Source of the DNA: Rhizorhabdus phycosphaerae
GTDB lineage: Bacteria; Pseudomonadota; Alphaproteobacteria; Sphingomonadales; Sphingomonadaceae
Direction of reading: 5' to 3'
Assembly (NCBI RefSeq): GCF_011044255.1
Contig: NZ_CP049107.1
Coordinates: 1,736,001 to 1,800,000, forward strand
DNA: 64,000 nucleotides
The notes under the pieces are model-generated. The model worked only from the letters and a program-made list of their open reading frames with translations. It had not been told where the DNA came from and did not search any database. Position 1 is the stretch's first letter. Each line of letters starts with the position of its first letter. The translations under genes were made by a program, and so were the position numbers. This document shows, in pieces, positions 16,701 through 26,447 of this stretch.

Positions 16701-18661
16701 ATCTCGACCTGGCTGCCCAGCTCGACCACGCGATTGGTCGGCAGCTTGAAGAACTCCATCGCGCTTTCGGCGTTGCGCAGCATCCAGGAGAAGAGCTTCT
16801 CGCGCCAGATCGCCATGCCGGGATGGGCCGACGGCAGCAGCGTCTGCCGGGCGAGGAAGAAGCTGGTGTCCATCATCCGGAACTCCGGACCGCAGGTCTG
16901 CGTCTGCGCCAGCACCGCCGGCACATCCGGATCCTCCATGAAGCCGTAATTGATGACGATGCGGAAGAAGCCCTGGCCGAGGTCGGCGCAGCTGACCCGC
17001 TCCGTGGTCCGGACATAGGGCACGTCCGCGATCTTCACGGTGAGCAGGATGACCCGCTCGTGCAGGCACTTGTTGTGCTTGAGGTTATGCAGCAGCGCGT
17101 GCGGCATGCCCTGTGCCTGCGAGGTCATGAACACGGCGGTGCCGGGCACGCGGACAGCGGAATTGACCGCCGACTGGACGAACACCTTCACCGGCATCGA
17201 TGCCTGGCGGAGGCGATCGATCATCAGGCTCCGGCCCCGCGCCCAGGTGGTGAGCAGGGTGAAGGCGATGAAGCCGATCAGCAATGGGAACCAGCCGCCG
17301 TCGGGGACCTTGGTCAGGTTCGCCCCGAAATAGGCGAAGTCGACCGCCGCGAAGACCGCGATCAGCGGTGCCGCGACCCACTTGTTCCAGCCCCACAGCT
17401 GGATCAGCACGACCGCGATGAGGCAGGTATCGATCGCCATCGCGCCGGTCACCGCAATGCCATAGGCGGCGGCGAGGTTCGACGAGGTGCGGAAGGAGAT
17501 GACCAGCAGGATCACCATGACCATCAGGCCCCAGTTGATCGCCGGGATGTAGATCTGGCCGATCGATCCGGCGCTGGTGTGGGTGATGCGCAGGCGCGGG
17601 ATGAAGCCGAGTTGGATCGCCTGCTGCGTGACCGAGAAGGCACCCGAGATCACCGCCTGGCTGGCGATCACCGTCGCCATCGTCGCGAGGATGACCAGCG
17701 GCAGGCGCAGCATTTCCGGCGCGAGCAGGAAGAAGGGATTGTGGATCGTCCGCAGCGCGGTCGCCATGTCCTGGGACAGGAGCATCGCGCCCTGGCCCAG
17801 ATAGTTGATCATCAGCGCCGGCAGAACGAACACCAGCCAGCTGACGCCGATCGGCTTGCGCCCGAAATGGCCCATGTCCGCATAGAGCGCCTCGGCGCCG
17901 GTCACCGCCAGCACGACCGAACCCATGGCGAGAAAGGCGAAATAGCCTTCCTCCATGAAGAAGCGGACCGCATACCAGGGGTTGAGCGCGATCAACACAT
18001 GCGGATTGTCGACGATGTGCCACAGGCCGAGCGCCGCCAGCACCGTGAAATAGACCAGCATGATCGGACCGAACAGCAGGCCGACCTTGGCCGTGCCGCG
18101 CGACTGGATCGTGAACAGGCCGATCAGGATGCCCACCGCCACCGGCAGGACCATGGGCGCGAATCCGGCCTCGACCGTGGTCAGCCCCTCCACCGCCGAC
18201 AGGACCGAGATGGCCGGGGTGATCATGCTGTCGCCATAGAAGAGCGCGGTCGCGAACACGCCCAGCAGGACGATCCCCTTGGTCCAGCGCTTATTCTCGG
18301 TCTTGCGGTTGATCAGCGCCAGCAACGCCAGGCTTCCGCCCTCGCCCTTATTGTCGGCCCGCATGATGATCGCGACATATTTGAACGTCACGACGACCAT
18401 CATCGACCAGAAGATCAGGCTGAGGACGCCGAGGATGTGAATCTCGTCGGGGGGCAGCGGATGATGGCCGGCGAAGGTTTCGCGGAAGGCGTAGAGCGGG
18501 CTGGTGCCGATATCGCCGAACACCACCCCGATCGCGCCCACCATGAGCGCGCCCAGGCTGCCATGGGCATGCCCGCCGGAACCATGCTCCACCTGCTCGC
18601 CTTGCGGCGTCGAGGTCGACTCTGCCTGCACGGAATGGTTGCCCGTGCCCTCTTCCGTCAT
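16697..18661 (-). CDS. kup: Kup, low-affinity potassium transporter
   Basis: Inner-membrane K+/H+ symporter of the KUP/HAK family, 654 residues, full length. After a hydrophilic His/Ser-rich N-terminus of about 35 residues it shows the family motif [17 protein letters not shown], then about twelve hydrophobic segments to roughly residue 450, and a cytoplasmic C-terminal domain. The stretch [11 protein letters not shown] after the second segment is typical. Transcribed leftward and coupled to the downstream 2'-5' ligase-like gene. Confidence 0.95.
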   Translation of the reverse strand: MTEEGTGNHSVQAESTSTPQGEQVEHGSGGHAHGSLGALMVGAIGVVFGDIGTSPLYAFRETFAGHHPLPPDEIHILGVLSLIFWSMMVVVTFKYVAIIMRADNKGEGGSLALLALINRKTENKRWTKGIVLLGVFATALFYGDSMITPAISVLSAVEGLTTVEAGFAPMVLPVAVGILIGLFTIQSRGTAKVGLLFGPIMLVYFTVLAALGLWHIVDNPHVLIALNPWYAVRFFMEEGYFAFLAMGSVVLAVTGAEALYADMGHFGRKPIGVSWLVFVLPALMINYLGQGAMLLSQDMATALRTIHNPFFLLAPEMLRLPLVILATMATVIASQAVISGAFSVTQQAIQLGFIPRLRITHTSAGSIGQIYIPAINWGLMVMVILLVISFRTSSNLAAAYGIAVTGAMAIDTCLIAVVLIQLWGWNKWVAAPLIAVFAAVDFAYFGANLTKVPDGGWFPLLIGFIAFTLLTTWARGRSLMIDRLRQASMPVKVFVQSAVNSAVRVPGTAVFMTSQAQGMPHALLHNLKHNKCLHERVILLTVKIADVPYVRTTERVSCADLGQGFFRIVINYGFMEDPDVPAVLAQTQTCGPEFRMMDTSFFLARQTLLPSAHPGMAIWREKLFSWMLRNAESAMEFFKLPTNRVVELGSQVEI

Positions 18662-18806
18662 GCGAGGTCAGCCTTCATGTCCGATGCCCATGTCGAGCGC
18701 CCGCCCTTCCCCCGGGTCGGACCGCACAGCGGCGGCGCACTAGCACGGGCGGGACGTCGGTAGCAACGGTGGGCGCAGGCTCGCGTTCCATCGCGGGACG
18801 AGCCGC

Positions 18807-19247
18807 TCAGTCATCCTTGAGAAGCGTGCGCAGGGTCATCTGGGTCACGAGACGCAGGACACCGGGCAGCGCGGACAGGATGTCGCGATGGACCCGTTCA
18901 TAGCTGTCGTCTTCGGCGACCTCGACCTTCAGCAGATAATCGGACTCGCCGCTGAGCAGATAGGCCTCGACCACATGCCCTGTCCGCTCGAGCGCCTGCT
19001 CGAACGCCATCATCGTCGCCTGACGCTGGTCGGCGAGGGTTACCTGGACGAACATGGTCGACGGATTGCCGCGCGCCTCGTCGGACAACCGCGCCCGATA
19101 GCCGCGGATCATGCCGGCCTGTTCGAGCGCCTTGACGCGCCGATGCACGGCCGACGGAGACAGCCCGACCTTGTCGCCAAGCTGTTCGCTGGTCAGGCTC
19201 GCATCGCGGGCAAGCTGTGAGAGGATCTTGCGATCGATACGATCCAT
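18807..19247 (-). CDS. Lrp/AsnC family regulator, probable regulator of ald
   Basis: A 146-residue protein with an N-terminal winged helix-turn-helix (MDRIDRKILSQLARDAS, then SPSAVHRRVKALEQAG) and a C-terminal RAM/ligand-binding domain (HVVEAYLLSGESDYLLKVEV). The start at 19247 matches the usual family N-terminus; a longer frame from 19325 is not supported. It is divergent from alanine dehydrogenase with about 130 bp between them, the arrangement in which such regulators (AldR type) control ald in response to alanine. That role is inferred from position. Confidence 0.88.
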   Translation of the reverse strand: MDRIDRKILSQLARDASLTSEQLGDKVGLSPSAVHRRVKALEQAGMIRGYRARLSDEARGNPSTMFVQVTLADQRQATMMAFEQALERTGHVVEAYLLSGESDYLLKVEVAEDDSYERVHRDILSALPGVLRLVTQMTLRTLLKDD

Positions 19248-19378
19248 GCGGGAGTTTTTGGCATGACTAGGGGGTTCCGCGCAAACCCCTGCGCGCGTTT
19301 CGCTCAACCCCGTCGACCTTCGCAACTTTTTCCCGTTGCCCAGGCGTTATGATGGGTGATCATTGAGAGGAATGAGCC

Positions 19379-20476
19379 ATGCGGATCGGTGTTCCAAAGG
19401 AAATCAAGAATCACGAATATCGGGTCGGTCTGACGCCGGCTTCCGTAGCCGAACTCGTTGCCGCCGGTCACGAGCTGATCGTCGAGACGCGTGCCGGCAC
19501 CGGCATCGACTTCGAGGACGAGGATTATGTCGCTGCGGGCGCGCGCATCGCCCCCAATGCGGGCGCCGTCTTCGCCGCCGCCGACATGATCGTCAAGGTG
19601 AAGGAGCCGCAGCCGTCCGAGATCGCCATGCTCGAGGCGCGCCACACGCTGTTCACCTATCTCCACCTCGCCGCCGACAAGCCGCAGGCCGAAGGGCTGA
19701 TGGCGTCGGGCGCGACCTGCATCGCCTATGAGACGGTCACGTCGCGCTCCGGCGCGCTGCCGCTGCTCAAGCCGATGTCGGAAGTCGCCGGCCGCATGTC
19801 GATCCAGGTCGGCGCCCATTATCTGGAAAAGGAACAGGGCGGCCGGGGCGTGCTGCTCGGCGGCGTGCCCGGCGTGGCCCCCGCGCGCGTCGCGATCCTG
19901 GGCGGCGGCGTCGCCGGCATCAACGCCGCGCAAATGGCGGTCGGCCAGCGCGCCGACGTCACCATCTACGACATCAACAATGATCGCCTGGCCGAACTCG
20001 ACATGCATTTCGGCAGCCAGATCAAGACCGCCTATGCCTCGAAGGCCGCCATCGCTGCGGCCGTCGCCCGCGCGCATCTGGTGATCGGCGCCGTGCTGGT
20101 TCCGGGTGCCGCAGCGCCCAAGCTGGTGACGCGCGACATGCTCAAGACGATGAAGCGCGGATCCGTGCTGGTCGACATTGCGATCGACCAGGGCGGCTGC
20201 TTCGAAACCAGCCATGCGACCACGCATGACGACCCCGTCTTCGAAGTCGACGGCGTCATCCACTATTGCGTCGCGAACATGCCCGGCGCCGTCGCGCGGA
20301 CTTCGGCCTTCGCGCTGAACAACGCGACCCTGCCTTTCGTGCAGAAGCTCGCCGCGCTAGGCGCGGATGCGGCCATGGCCGCCGATCCGCATCTCGCGGC
20401 CGGCCTCAACGTGTCGGCCGGAAAGATCCGCCACAAGGCCGTTGCCGAGGCACTCGACCTGCCGTTCGCCGGCTAG
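19379..20476 (+). CDS. ald: Alanine dehydrogenase
   Basis: NAD-dependent interconversion of L-alanine and pyruvate plus ammonia. The 365-residue protein starts MRIGVPKEIKNHEYRVGLTP, the standard N-terminus, and shows the substrate-binding YLHLAADK near residue 95. The Rossmann motif ILGGGVAGINAAQMA is near residue 172, and DIAIDQGGCFETSHATTHDDP near 265. GAGAGG lies about nine bases before the ATG. The divergent Lrp-type gene is the likely regulator. Confidence 0.95.
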   Translation: MRIGVPKEIKNHEYRVGLTPASVAELVAAGHELIVETRAGTGIDFEDEDYVAAGARIAPNAGAVFAAADMIVKVKEPQPSEIAMLEARHTLFTYLHLAADKPQAEGLMASGATCIAYETVTSRSGALPLLKPMSEVAGRMSIQVGAHYLEKEQGGRGVLLGGVPGVAPARVAILGGGVAGINAAQMAVGQRADVTIYDINNDRLAELDMHFGSQIKTAYASKAAIAAAVARAHLVIGAVLVPGAAAPKLVTRDMLKTMKRGSVLVDIAIDQGGCFETSHATTHDDPVFEVDGVIHYCVANMPGAVARTSAFALNNATLPFVQKLAALGADAAMAADPHLAAGLNVSAGKIRHKAVAEALDLPFAG

Positions 20477-20487
20477 GATTTCCGTCT

Positions 20488-20515
20488 TCCTCCCCTCTTC
20501 CCCTGGAGGGGAGGA
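20488..20515. repeat. Intergenic inverted repeat between convergent ald and ccmI
   Basis: The arms TCCTCCCC (20488-20495) and GGGGAGGA (20508-20515) form a hairpin in the 151-bp gap between two convergent genes. The surrounding pyrimidine-rich then purine-rich sequence resembles the GC-rich palindromic spacers common in sphingomonads. No T-run follows on either strand, so I do not call it a terminator. Confidence 0.4.
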
Positions 20516-20627
20516 TCGGGAGAGGGAGACAGGGCCATACCCCCCTATCCCCGGACCTGTAGGGCGCGGTCTTCCCCGGCCGCGCCTTCCCTCTCCCACC
20601 CCCGTCCGGAAGCGGGCGAAGTCCGGA

Positions 20628-21260
20628 TCAGCGGCCGGCCATGCCGGCCTTGAACCGCTCCAGCTCGACCAGCCGTTCCTCCACGTCGTTGCGCCAGGGC
20701 GCACCCGGCGGCGCGCTTTCGAGCAGCTGGCGCCAGACGATCTCCGCCTGGTCGAGTTGTCCCGCCTGCGCATAGGACAGGCCCATGAAGAAACGCGGTC
20801 CCGGATGATCGGGTGCGATCGCCTGCGCCCGCTGGAAGGCAAGCTGGGCGGCCGGCGACATCTGGTTGCCGCCATGGATGAAGAAGGCGTTGCCGAGACC
20901 GACCCACAACTCCGCGCTGTTCGGCCGCTTCTCCAGCGCCCCCTTGATGATTCCGATCGCGTAGAGGTTCAGTCCCTGGCGATGAAAGGCGTCGGCGGTG
21001 CCGAGGACGTCGGCGTCGGCGCCGAAGCGGCTGAGCAGCTTTTCGCGCTCCTGCGCAAAGTCGCTGTCCGGCATCTTCGCCATGTCGGCGGGCGGGGTCG
21101 GCTTACCCGACAGGCCCGGCGAACCCTGCCACGCATAACCGGCGACCGCGATGAACATCGCCGCGCCGACCAGTTCGAGCCCACCCTTGGGCAGCCGACC
21201 GAAGCGCCACAGGGCGACGACGACCAGCGCCGCGAGGACGGCGAAGACGATCCAGCCCAT
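20628..21260 (-). CDS. CcmI-like TPR cytochrome c biogenesis protein
   Basis: A 210-residue protein with an N-terminal membrane segment (MGWIVFAVLAALVVVAL), a second hydrophobic segment near residue 30, then TPR-type helices (SAELWVGLGNAFFIHGG, GPRFFMGLSYAQAGQLDQA). In system I maturation such proteins (CcmI/CycH, or the C-terminal half of fused CcmH) hold apocytochrome c for heme attachment. The start at 21260 overlaps the ccmH stop (TGATG). Last gene of the leftward ccm operon. Confidence 0.8.
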   Translation of the reverse strand: MGWIVFAVLAALVVVALWRFGRLPKGGLELVGAAMFIAVAGYAWQGSPGLSGKPTPPADMAKMPDSDFAQEREKLLSRFGADADVLGTADAFHRQGLNLYAIGIIKGALEKRPNSAELWVGLGNAFFIHGGNQMSPAAQLAFQRAQAIAPDHPGPRFFMGLSYAQAGQLDQAEIVWRQLLESAPPGAPWRNDVEERLVELERFKAGMAGR

Positions 21261-21685
21261 CAGCTTTTCCTCCGGCGCTTCAGGCGCCCGCTCGTGATCC
21301 AGATGCCCAGGCCGAGAAAAAGCGCGGGGAGCAAATAGAGCGGCCAAGTCAGGCGATCGAGCGGCGGCGTGAAGCTCACCCAGTCGCCATAGCGCTCGAT
21401 CAGCCAAGCACGGATCGCCTCCGGCTTTTCGCCGGCTTCGATCCGGGTGCGGATCAGCGCGCGCATATCGCCCGCCATCTCCGCATCCGAGTCCGCGATC
21501 GACTGGCCCTGGCAGACCAAGCAGCGGATCGTCTCCATCAGCGCCTTGGCCTGGCGTTCCTGCTTCGGGTCGGCGAGTTGCTCATTGGCATAGCGCGCGG
21601 CCGGCATCAGCGAATCGGCGAGCAGCGGTGCGAGCGGGCTCGCCACCAGCGTCGCGGCGCCTGCGATAGCGAGGAGCCGCCTCAT
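21260..21685 (-). CDS. ccmH: CcmH, thiol-reducing cytochrome c maturation protein
   Basis: A 141-residue protein with a signal peptide or anchor at the N-terminus and the redox motif LVCQGQSIADSDA, whose LxCxxC-like pattern (RCLVCQ) reduces the CXXCH of apocytochrome c. A C-terminal hydrophobic segment (LYLLPALFLGLGIWI) anchors it. The start at 21685 overlaps the ccmG stop by four bases; the longer upstream frame lies inside ccmG. Confidence 0.93.
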   Translation of the reverse strand: MRRLLAIAGAATLVASPLAPLLADSLMPAARYANEQLADPKQERQAKALMETIRCLVCQGQSIADSDAEMAGDMRALIRTRIEAGEKPEAIRAWLIERYGDWVSFTPPLDRLTWPLYLLPALFLGLGIWITSGRLKRRRKS

Positions 21686-22209
21686 TTCGCGGCCGCCAGC
21701 GCCGACATCAGGCCGGGCACGTCTTCGGGATTGATCGCGCCGATATGCTGGCGACGAATGATACCCTTGCCGTCGACGATGAAGGTCTCGGGCACGCCCG
21801 AAGAACCAAGCGCAATCTGTACGCTGCTGTTCGCGTCGCCACCGATCGCACGATAGGGATCGCCGTTGCGGGCGAGGAAGCGTCCGAGATCTTCGGGCCG
21901 GTCGCGTATGGCAATGCCGTAGATCGGCACGCCGGCTTGTGCCAGCTGCGCCAGCTGCGGGGCTTCCTGGATGCAGGGGATGCACCAGCTGGCAAAGATG
22001 TTGACCAGATGCGGCTGACCATTGGCGAGTTCGGTGCTGCTGAGGCCCGGCTTGCCTGCAATTCCCGCCGGCAAAGCGAATTGCGGCATGGGCTTGCCGA
22101 TCAGCTTCGACGGGATGGTCTTGCTCTCGGGGCTGATCAGACCGCCGGCGAAGACCACCATGAACGCAAGGAACATCGCCAGCGGCAGCCAGATGAGCAG
22201 CTTCCTCAT
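21682..22209 (-). CDS. ccmG: CcmG/DsbE, periplasmic thioredoxin-like reductase
   Basis: A membrane-tethered thioredoxin-fold protein that keeps apocytochrome c thiols reduced. The 175-residue protein has one N-terminal membrane segment (LLIWLPLAMFLAFMVVF) and the active site WCIPC near residue 80, followed by a GVPETF motif near 145. The ATG at 22209 overlaps the ccmF stop by four bases. Confidence 0.94.
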   Translation of the reverse strand: MRKLLIWLPLAMFLAFMVVFAGGLISPESKTIPSKLIGKPMPQFALPAGIAGKPGLSSTELANGQPHLVNIFASWCIPCIQEAPQLAQLAQAGVPIYGIAIRDRPEDLGRFLARNGDPYRAIGGDANSSVQIALGSSGVPETFIVDGKGIIRRQHIGAINPEDVPGLMSALAAAK

Positions 22210-24131
22210 GCGTAACGCTCCGCCGGAGCGTGGCGCATCTCGCGGCGCACGCGCCCGATCAGCGATAACAGGCCACCCAGCGCGACGAGCGCGCCACCGG
22301 CCCAGATCAGCGTCACGAAGGGCTTCCACCACAGCCGCAGCTGCCAGCGGCCTGCCTCGTCCGACTTGCCAACGACGACATAAAGCTGGCCGTCGAGCAC
22401 TGTCGTGATCGCGGCCTCGTTGGTTTCGGCCGGCGGAGACGGGAAGGTCCGTGTCTGCGGGTGCAGGGTAAAGGGCGCGTTGCTGCCGCGCTGAGCGGTG
22501 ATGCTCGCCTCGACCGCAGTGAAATTCGGCCCCGCGACCGGCTGCACGTCATCGAGTCGGATCGTGTAGGGACCGACGCGGTGGCTTTCGCCCATCTGCG
22601 CCGCGACGAGCGTCTCCTTGGTGAAGGCGCTTTCGGCCGCCATGCCCCCCATGCTGACGGCAATGCCGAGATGCGCGATCACCATGCCCCAGGTGAACAG
22701 CGGAGTACGCCGCAGGTTGCGCTTCCACAGCGGCGCCAGCGAACCGAGGCCGACGCCACCCGCCGCGACCAGCCCCAGAAGTGGCAATATGCCGATGCCA
22801 GGCGCGAGAAGGACGACCAGCAACAGGACGATTGCCGCGACCAGAAGCGGGATCGCCATGCGGGTCAGCACCGCCTTCAGATCATCGCGCCGCCAGCGCA
22901 TCACCGGGCCCGCCATCATGACGGCGACAAGGACGAGCGCGAGCGGGCCGGCGGCGGTGTTGAAATAGGGCGGGCCGACCGACAGCTTCTCCCCGGTCAC
23001 GGCCTCAGCCATGAGCGGATAGAGCGTGCCCACCAATACGATGCCGAGAATAGCCGACAGCAGCAGGTTGTTGATGACGAGCGCCCCTTCGCGGCTGACT
23101 GCATCGAAGCGCGACCCCTCGCGCACCGTGCCGACGCGCAGGCCGAACAGCGCGAGCGCGCCACCGATATAGATGGCGAGAAGTGCCAGGATGAAGCTGC
23201 CCCGCTTGGGATCGACCGCAAAGGCATGGACCGAGGTCAGGATGCCCGATCGAACGAGGAAGGTACCCACCATCGACATCGAGAAGGCGACGACCGCGAG
23301 CATCACGGTCCAGGCACGCAGGCCTTCCCGCGTCGCCAGCACGGTCACCGAATGGAGCAGCGCCGTCGCCGCGAGCCAGGGCATCAGCGAGGCGTTCTCG
23401 ACCGGGTCCCAGAACCACCAGCCGCCCCAGCCGAGTTCATAATAGGCCCAGTAGCTGCCGGCGGTAATGCCGAGGGTCAGCAATATCCAGGCGCCAAGCA
23501 CCCAGGGCCGCATCGCCTTGGCGAAGGCCGCGCCGACGTCGCGGGTGATGAGCGCACCGACCGCGAAGGAAAAGGCGACCGACAGGCCGACATAGCCGAG
23601 GTAGAGCGTCGGGGGATGGAAGGCGAGGCCCGGATCCTGCAGCAACGGATTGAGCCCCTGCCCTTCGGCAGGCGCCGGATCGATCCGGGCGAAGGGGTTG
23701 GAGGCGAACAGAAGGAAGGCATAGAAACCGAGCCCGATCGCCGCCTGCGCCGCCAGCGTCGCGATCAATGTGCGCTCGTTCAACCGCCGCTCGAAGAGTG
23801 CCACGCCGCCGCCAGCCACCGCGAGGATGGTAACCCACATCAGCATCGAGCCTTCGTGGTTGCCCCAGGTACCGGCGAATTTGTACAGAAGAGGCTTGGT
23901 CGACGCGTCGTTGGCGACGACCAGCGCGACCGACAGGTCGACCGTGACAAACAGATAGATGAGGATGGCGAAGGCCAGCGCGGTCAACACCGCCTGGACG
24001 ACCGCGACCGGCCGCACGGCTGCGAGCAGTTCGGCCCGGCCGCTCGATACGCCCATGATCCCGAACAGAAGCTGTAGCCCCGCAAGCGCGGCCGCAAGCC
24101 ACAGCGCCGCCAATCCTGCTTCGGCTATCAC
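22206..24131 (-). CDS. ccmF: CcmF, heme lyase of cytochrome c maturation
   Basis: Large polytopic protein that joins heme from CcmE to apocytochrome c. The 641-residue protein has many hydrophobic segments and the tryptophan-rich heme-handling motif GGWWFWDPVENASLMPWL near residue 230. A large periplasmic part lies near the C-terminus. Start and stop overlap ccmE and ccmG by four bases each, so the operon is tightly coupled. Confidence 0.96.
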   Translation of the reverse strand: MIAEAGLAALWLAAALAGLQLLFGIMGVSSGRAELLAAVRPVAVVQAVLTALAFAILIYLFVTVDLSVALVVANDASTKPLLYKFAGTWGNHEGSMLMWVTILAVAGGGVALFERRLNERTLIATLAAQAAIGLGFYAFLLFASNPFARIDPAPAEGQGLNPLLQDPGLAFHPPTLYLGYVGLSVAFSFAVGALITRDVGAAFAKAMRPWVLGAWILLTLGITAGSYWAYYELGWGGWWFWDPVENASLMPWLAATALLHSVTVLATREGLRAWTVMLAVVAFSMSMVGTFLVRSGILTSVHAFAVDPKRGSFILALLAIYIGGALALFGLRVGTVREGSRFDAVSREGALVINNLLLSAILGIVLVGTLYPLMAEAVTGEKLSVGPPYFNTAAGPLALVLVAVMMAGPVMRWRRDDLKAVLTRMAIPLLVAAIVLLLVVLLAPGIGILPLLGLVAAGGVGLGSLAPLWKRNLRRTPLFTWGMVIAHLGIAVSMGGMAAESAFTKETLVAAQMGESHRVGPYTIRLDDVQPVAGPNFTAVEASITAQRGSNAPFTLHPQTRTFPSPPAETNEAAITTVLDGQLYVVVGKSDEAGRWQLRLWWKPFVTLIWAGGALVALGGLLSLIGRVRREMRHAPAERYA

Positions 24132-24595
24132 GTCGTCCCCTTCCCCTTGCCCGGCCCCGCGTCCAGGCTCTCGGTCTTGTGCATCTCGCCCGCAACCTGC
24201 GGCGGCATGTAGCGCTCGTCATGCTTGGCGAGGATGTTGGTCGCGACGAAGCTGCCGTCGGACTGGAAACTGCCCTCGGCGACGACGCCCGAATTTTCCT
24301 TGAACAGGTCGGGGACGATGCCCTTGAAGGTGACGGGCACGGTCTCGGCATTGTCGGTGACGACGAAGCGGATCGTCACGCCATCGCCCATGCGCTCGAT
24401 CGAGCCACCCTTCACCATCCCGCCCAGCCGAACGGCGCGCCCGGTCTCGACATGGTCGCGCTTGGCATCGGATGGTGTGTAGAAATAGGAGGCCTGGTCC
24501 TTGAGCGCGGACATGGCGAGCAAGGCCGCGCCGACGATCGCGACGACCGCGAGAAGGGCCAGGATCAGCCGCTGGTTCTTCGCTTTCACCGCCAT
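24128..24595 (-). CDS. ccmE: CcmE, periplasmic heme chaperone
   Basis: Binds heme covalently and hands it to CcmF. The 155-residue protein has an N-terminal membrane anchor (LILALLAVVAIVGAALLA) and the OB-fold domain. The heme-binding His is in AKHDERYMPP near residue 130, followed by the Tyr of the same motif. The start at 24595 overlaps the ccmD stop. Confidence 0.95.
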   Translation of the reverse strand: MAVKAKNQRLILALLAVVAIVGAALLAMSALKDQASYFYTPSDAKRDHVETGRAVRLGGMVKGGSIERMGDGVTIRFVVTDNAETVPVTFKGIVPDLFKENSGVVAEGSFQSDGSFVATNILAKHDERYMPPQVAGEMHKTESLDAGPGKGKGTT

Positions 24596-24726
24596 CAGTC
24601 GCGCCTGCTCAGGGCTTCGGCCTGGCGCTCGGCGCGGCGCATCCAGCGCAGCGAGGCGATAAGCACGCCCAGCGTGCCGAGGATGGTGACCGCATAGGCT
24701 GCGGCGATGAAGGGCCAATGCGTCAT
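24595..24726 (-). CDS. ccmD: CcmD, small membrane protein of cytochrome c maturation
   Basis: A 43-residue protein (start MTHWPFIAAAYAVTIL) with one membrane segment and a basic/acidic C-terminal tail (RRAERQAEALSRRD). This is the usual CcmD shape that stabilises CcmE with the CcmC heme handler. It overlaps both ccmC and ccmE by a few bases. Identification rests on position and topology. Confidence 0.85.
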   Translation of the reverse strand: MTHWPFIAAAYAVTILGTLGVLIASLRWMRRAERQAEALSRRD

Positions 24727-25439
24727 TCGGATGCCATCCGCTTGAGCCGCGAAGCGACCTTGGCCTCGGCCAGCAGCGCGCGCATCCGCATCAGCACGAT
24801 GGCACCAAACAGCAGCGTGAAGCCGAGGGTGGTGAGCAACAGAGGCCAGAGGAGCGAGGGATCGATCTTCGAGCCGCCCAGCCCGATGCTCTGCCCCTGG
24901 TGCAGCGTCCGCCACCATTCGACCGAATAGTGGATCACCGGAATATTGGCCGCGCCCACGACACCGAAGATCGCCGAGATGCGGTCGTTGCTACCGCGCT
25001 CGGCGCCGGCCGACGACAAGGCGATATAGCCGAGATAGAGGAAGAACAGGACGAGCATCGACGTGAGCCGGCCATCCCATTCCCACCAGGTGCCCCAGGT
25101 CGGACGCCCCCAGATCGAACCCGTCGCAAGGCAGATCGCACTGAACAGCGCGCCCGGAACCGCGATGGCGCGCGCGGCGACCGCCGCCAGGGGATGGCGC
25201 CAGATCAGTTGCATCAAGCTGGAGACGGCAATGCCGCTCCACCCCGCCATGCCCAGCCAGGCGGCGGGGACGTGGACATACATGATTCGGACGCTCTGCC
25301 CCTGCAGATAATCCTGCGGGGTGAAGAACAAACCGCCGACGATGCCAGCCACGATCAGCACGAGACCCGGCCAGCCCAACCAGGGCGTCAGCGGGCGCGC
25401 GATCGACAAGAAGCGGGCGGGGTTGGCCAAGATATGCAC
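24723..25439 (-). CDS. ccmC: CcmC, heme export/handling protein
   Basis: Six-segment membrane protein that loads heme onto CcmE. The 238-residue form shows YVHVPAAWLGMAGW near residue 55, the tryptophan-rich motif WGRPTWGTWWEWDGRLTS near 115, and VIHYSVEWWRTLHQG near 170. The start is uncertain: I chose GTG at 25439 (VHILANPARFLSIARPLTP) because it gives the family length, though no ribosome site is visible. An in-frame ATG at 25487 is possible. First gene of the leftward operon ccmCDEFGH and ccmI; ccmA and ccmB are not in the window. Confidence 0.9.
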   Translation of the reverse strand: MHILANPARFLSIARPLTPWLGWPGLVLIVAGIVGGLFFTPQDYLQGQSVRIMYVHVPAAWLGMAGWSGIAVSSLMQLIWRHPLAAVAARAIAVPGALFSAICLATGSIWGRPTWGTWWEWDGRLTSMLVLFFLYLGYIALSSAGAERGSNDRISAIFGVVGAANIPVIHYSVEWWRTLHQGQSIGLGGSKIDPSLLWPLLLTTLGFTLLFGAIVLMRMRALLAEAKVASRLKRMASE

Positions 25440-25534
25440 GGTAGCATGTGGGAATAAGGGTGAAATGACTCCTCCGCAATGGTCCATCGGGGAAGGCTTG
25501 CGCGCCGCCACGATAGCGACCATCGCGCTACGGA

Positions 25535-26443
25535 ATGACCCCGCCCCTCCCTTCGCACCAGCAGGATATCGTTCGGGGTATCGCCCTGCGTTCGGCGGGC
25601 GTCGCCTTCTTCGCCCTGATGAGCGCGGCGATGAAGCTTGCCGGCAATCACGGAGCGGGACCGGTCGAGATGGTCTTCTTCCGCGCCGCGGTCGGCATAC
25701 CGGCGATCCTCGCCTGGCTGTGGATGACCGACGGTGTGGGCACGATCCGAACGAAGCGACCGGGCGCGCACATCTTCCGATCGCTGATCGGGCTCGCGTC
25801 GCTCGGCCTGCTCTTCCAGTCGCTGGTGCTGCTGCCGCTCGCCGACGCGGTCGCGATCGGCTTTTCCGCACCAGCCTTCGCCACCATATTGTCGGCGGTT
25901 TTCCTGCGCGAGCATGTCGGATTGCATCGCTGGGCCGCCGTCGCCATCGGCTTTCTCGGGGTCGTCGTCGTCGCACGACCAGGCGGGTCCGACCTGCCCC
26001 TCGCCGGGGTGGTGATCGCCATAGCGGCGGCGTTCGCCAACGCCGCCGTGAACGTGACCGTGCGCGAAATGGGTGCAACCGAGTCGGCGGGCGCCATCAT
26101 CTTCTGGTTCTTCGTCAGTGTCTTCGTCGCCAGCGCGATCGCGATGCCTTTCTTCACCGGACGCCATGATGCCATGACCTGGTGGCTGCTGCTCGCGGGC
26201 GGACTCACCGGCACCGGCGCGCAGCTGTGCATGACCCGTGCATTGCAGGCAGCTCCGGTCGCCGCGCTCGTGCCGTTCGACTATGCCCAGATCGTCTGGG
26301 CGGCGCTGCTGGGATGGCTGATCTGGTCGGCCGTGCCCGGCGCCAGCACGCTGGCCGGCGCCGGGCTCATCGCCGCGAGCGGGCTCTACACCGTGTGGCG
26401 AGAACAGCGCCTGCGGCGCGCGAGCGCGGCGACGCTCGGCTGA
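25535..26443 (+). CDS. EamA/DMT family transporter
   Basis: A 302-residue inner-membrane protein with about ten hydrophobic segments in two EamA repeats; the second begins near residue 150 (PLAGVVIAIAAAFANAAVNV). The substrate is unknown; members of this family move amino acids, nucleotides and other metabolites. It stands alone between ccmC and the amino-acid dehydrogenase, on the opposite strand. Confidence 0.85.
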   Translation: MTPPLPSHQQDIVRGIALRSAGVAFFALMSAAMKLAGNHGAGPVEMVFFRAAVGIPAILAWLWMTDGVGTIRTKRPGAHIFRSLIGLASLGLLFQSLVLLPLADAVAIGFSAPAFATILSAVFLREHVGLHRWAAVAIGFLGVVVVARPGGSDLPLAGVVIAIAAAFANAAVNVTVREMGATESAGAIIFWFFVSVFVASAIAMPFFTGRHDAMTWWLLLAGGLTGTGAQLCMTRALQAAPVAALVPFDYAQIVWAALLGWLIWSAVPGASTLAGAGLIAASGLYTVWREQRLRRASAATLG

Positions 26444-26447
26444 GCCC

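Noticed and set aside
16823-18763. 646-residue plus-strand ORF opposite kup
   Set aside because: Composition is His/Arg/Asp/Gln-rich without hydrophobic core patterns; it is the antisense shadow of kup in a GC-rich genome.
20477-20627. Bidirectional terminator between ald and ccmI
   Set aside because: A hairpin exists but no T-run follows on either strand; listed only as an inverted repeat.
22461-24077. 538-residue plus-strand ORF opposite ccmF
   Set aside because: Antisense shadow with charged low-complexity content; ccmF is fully supported on the other strand.
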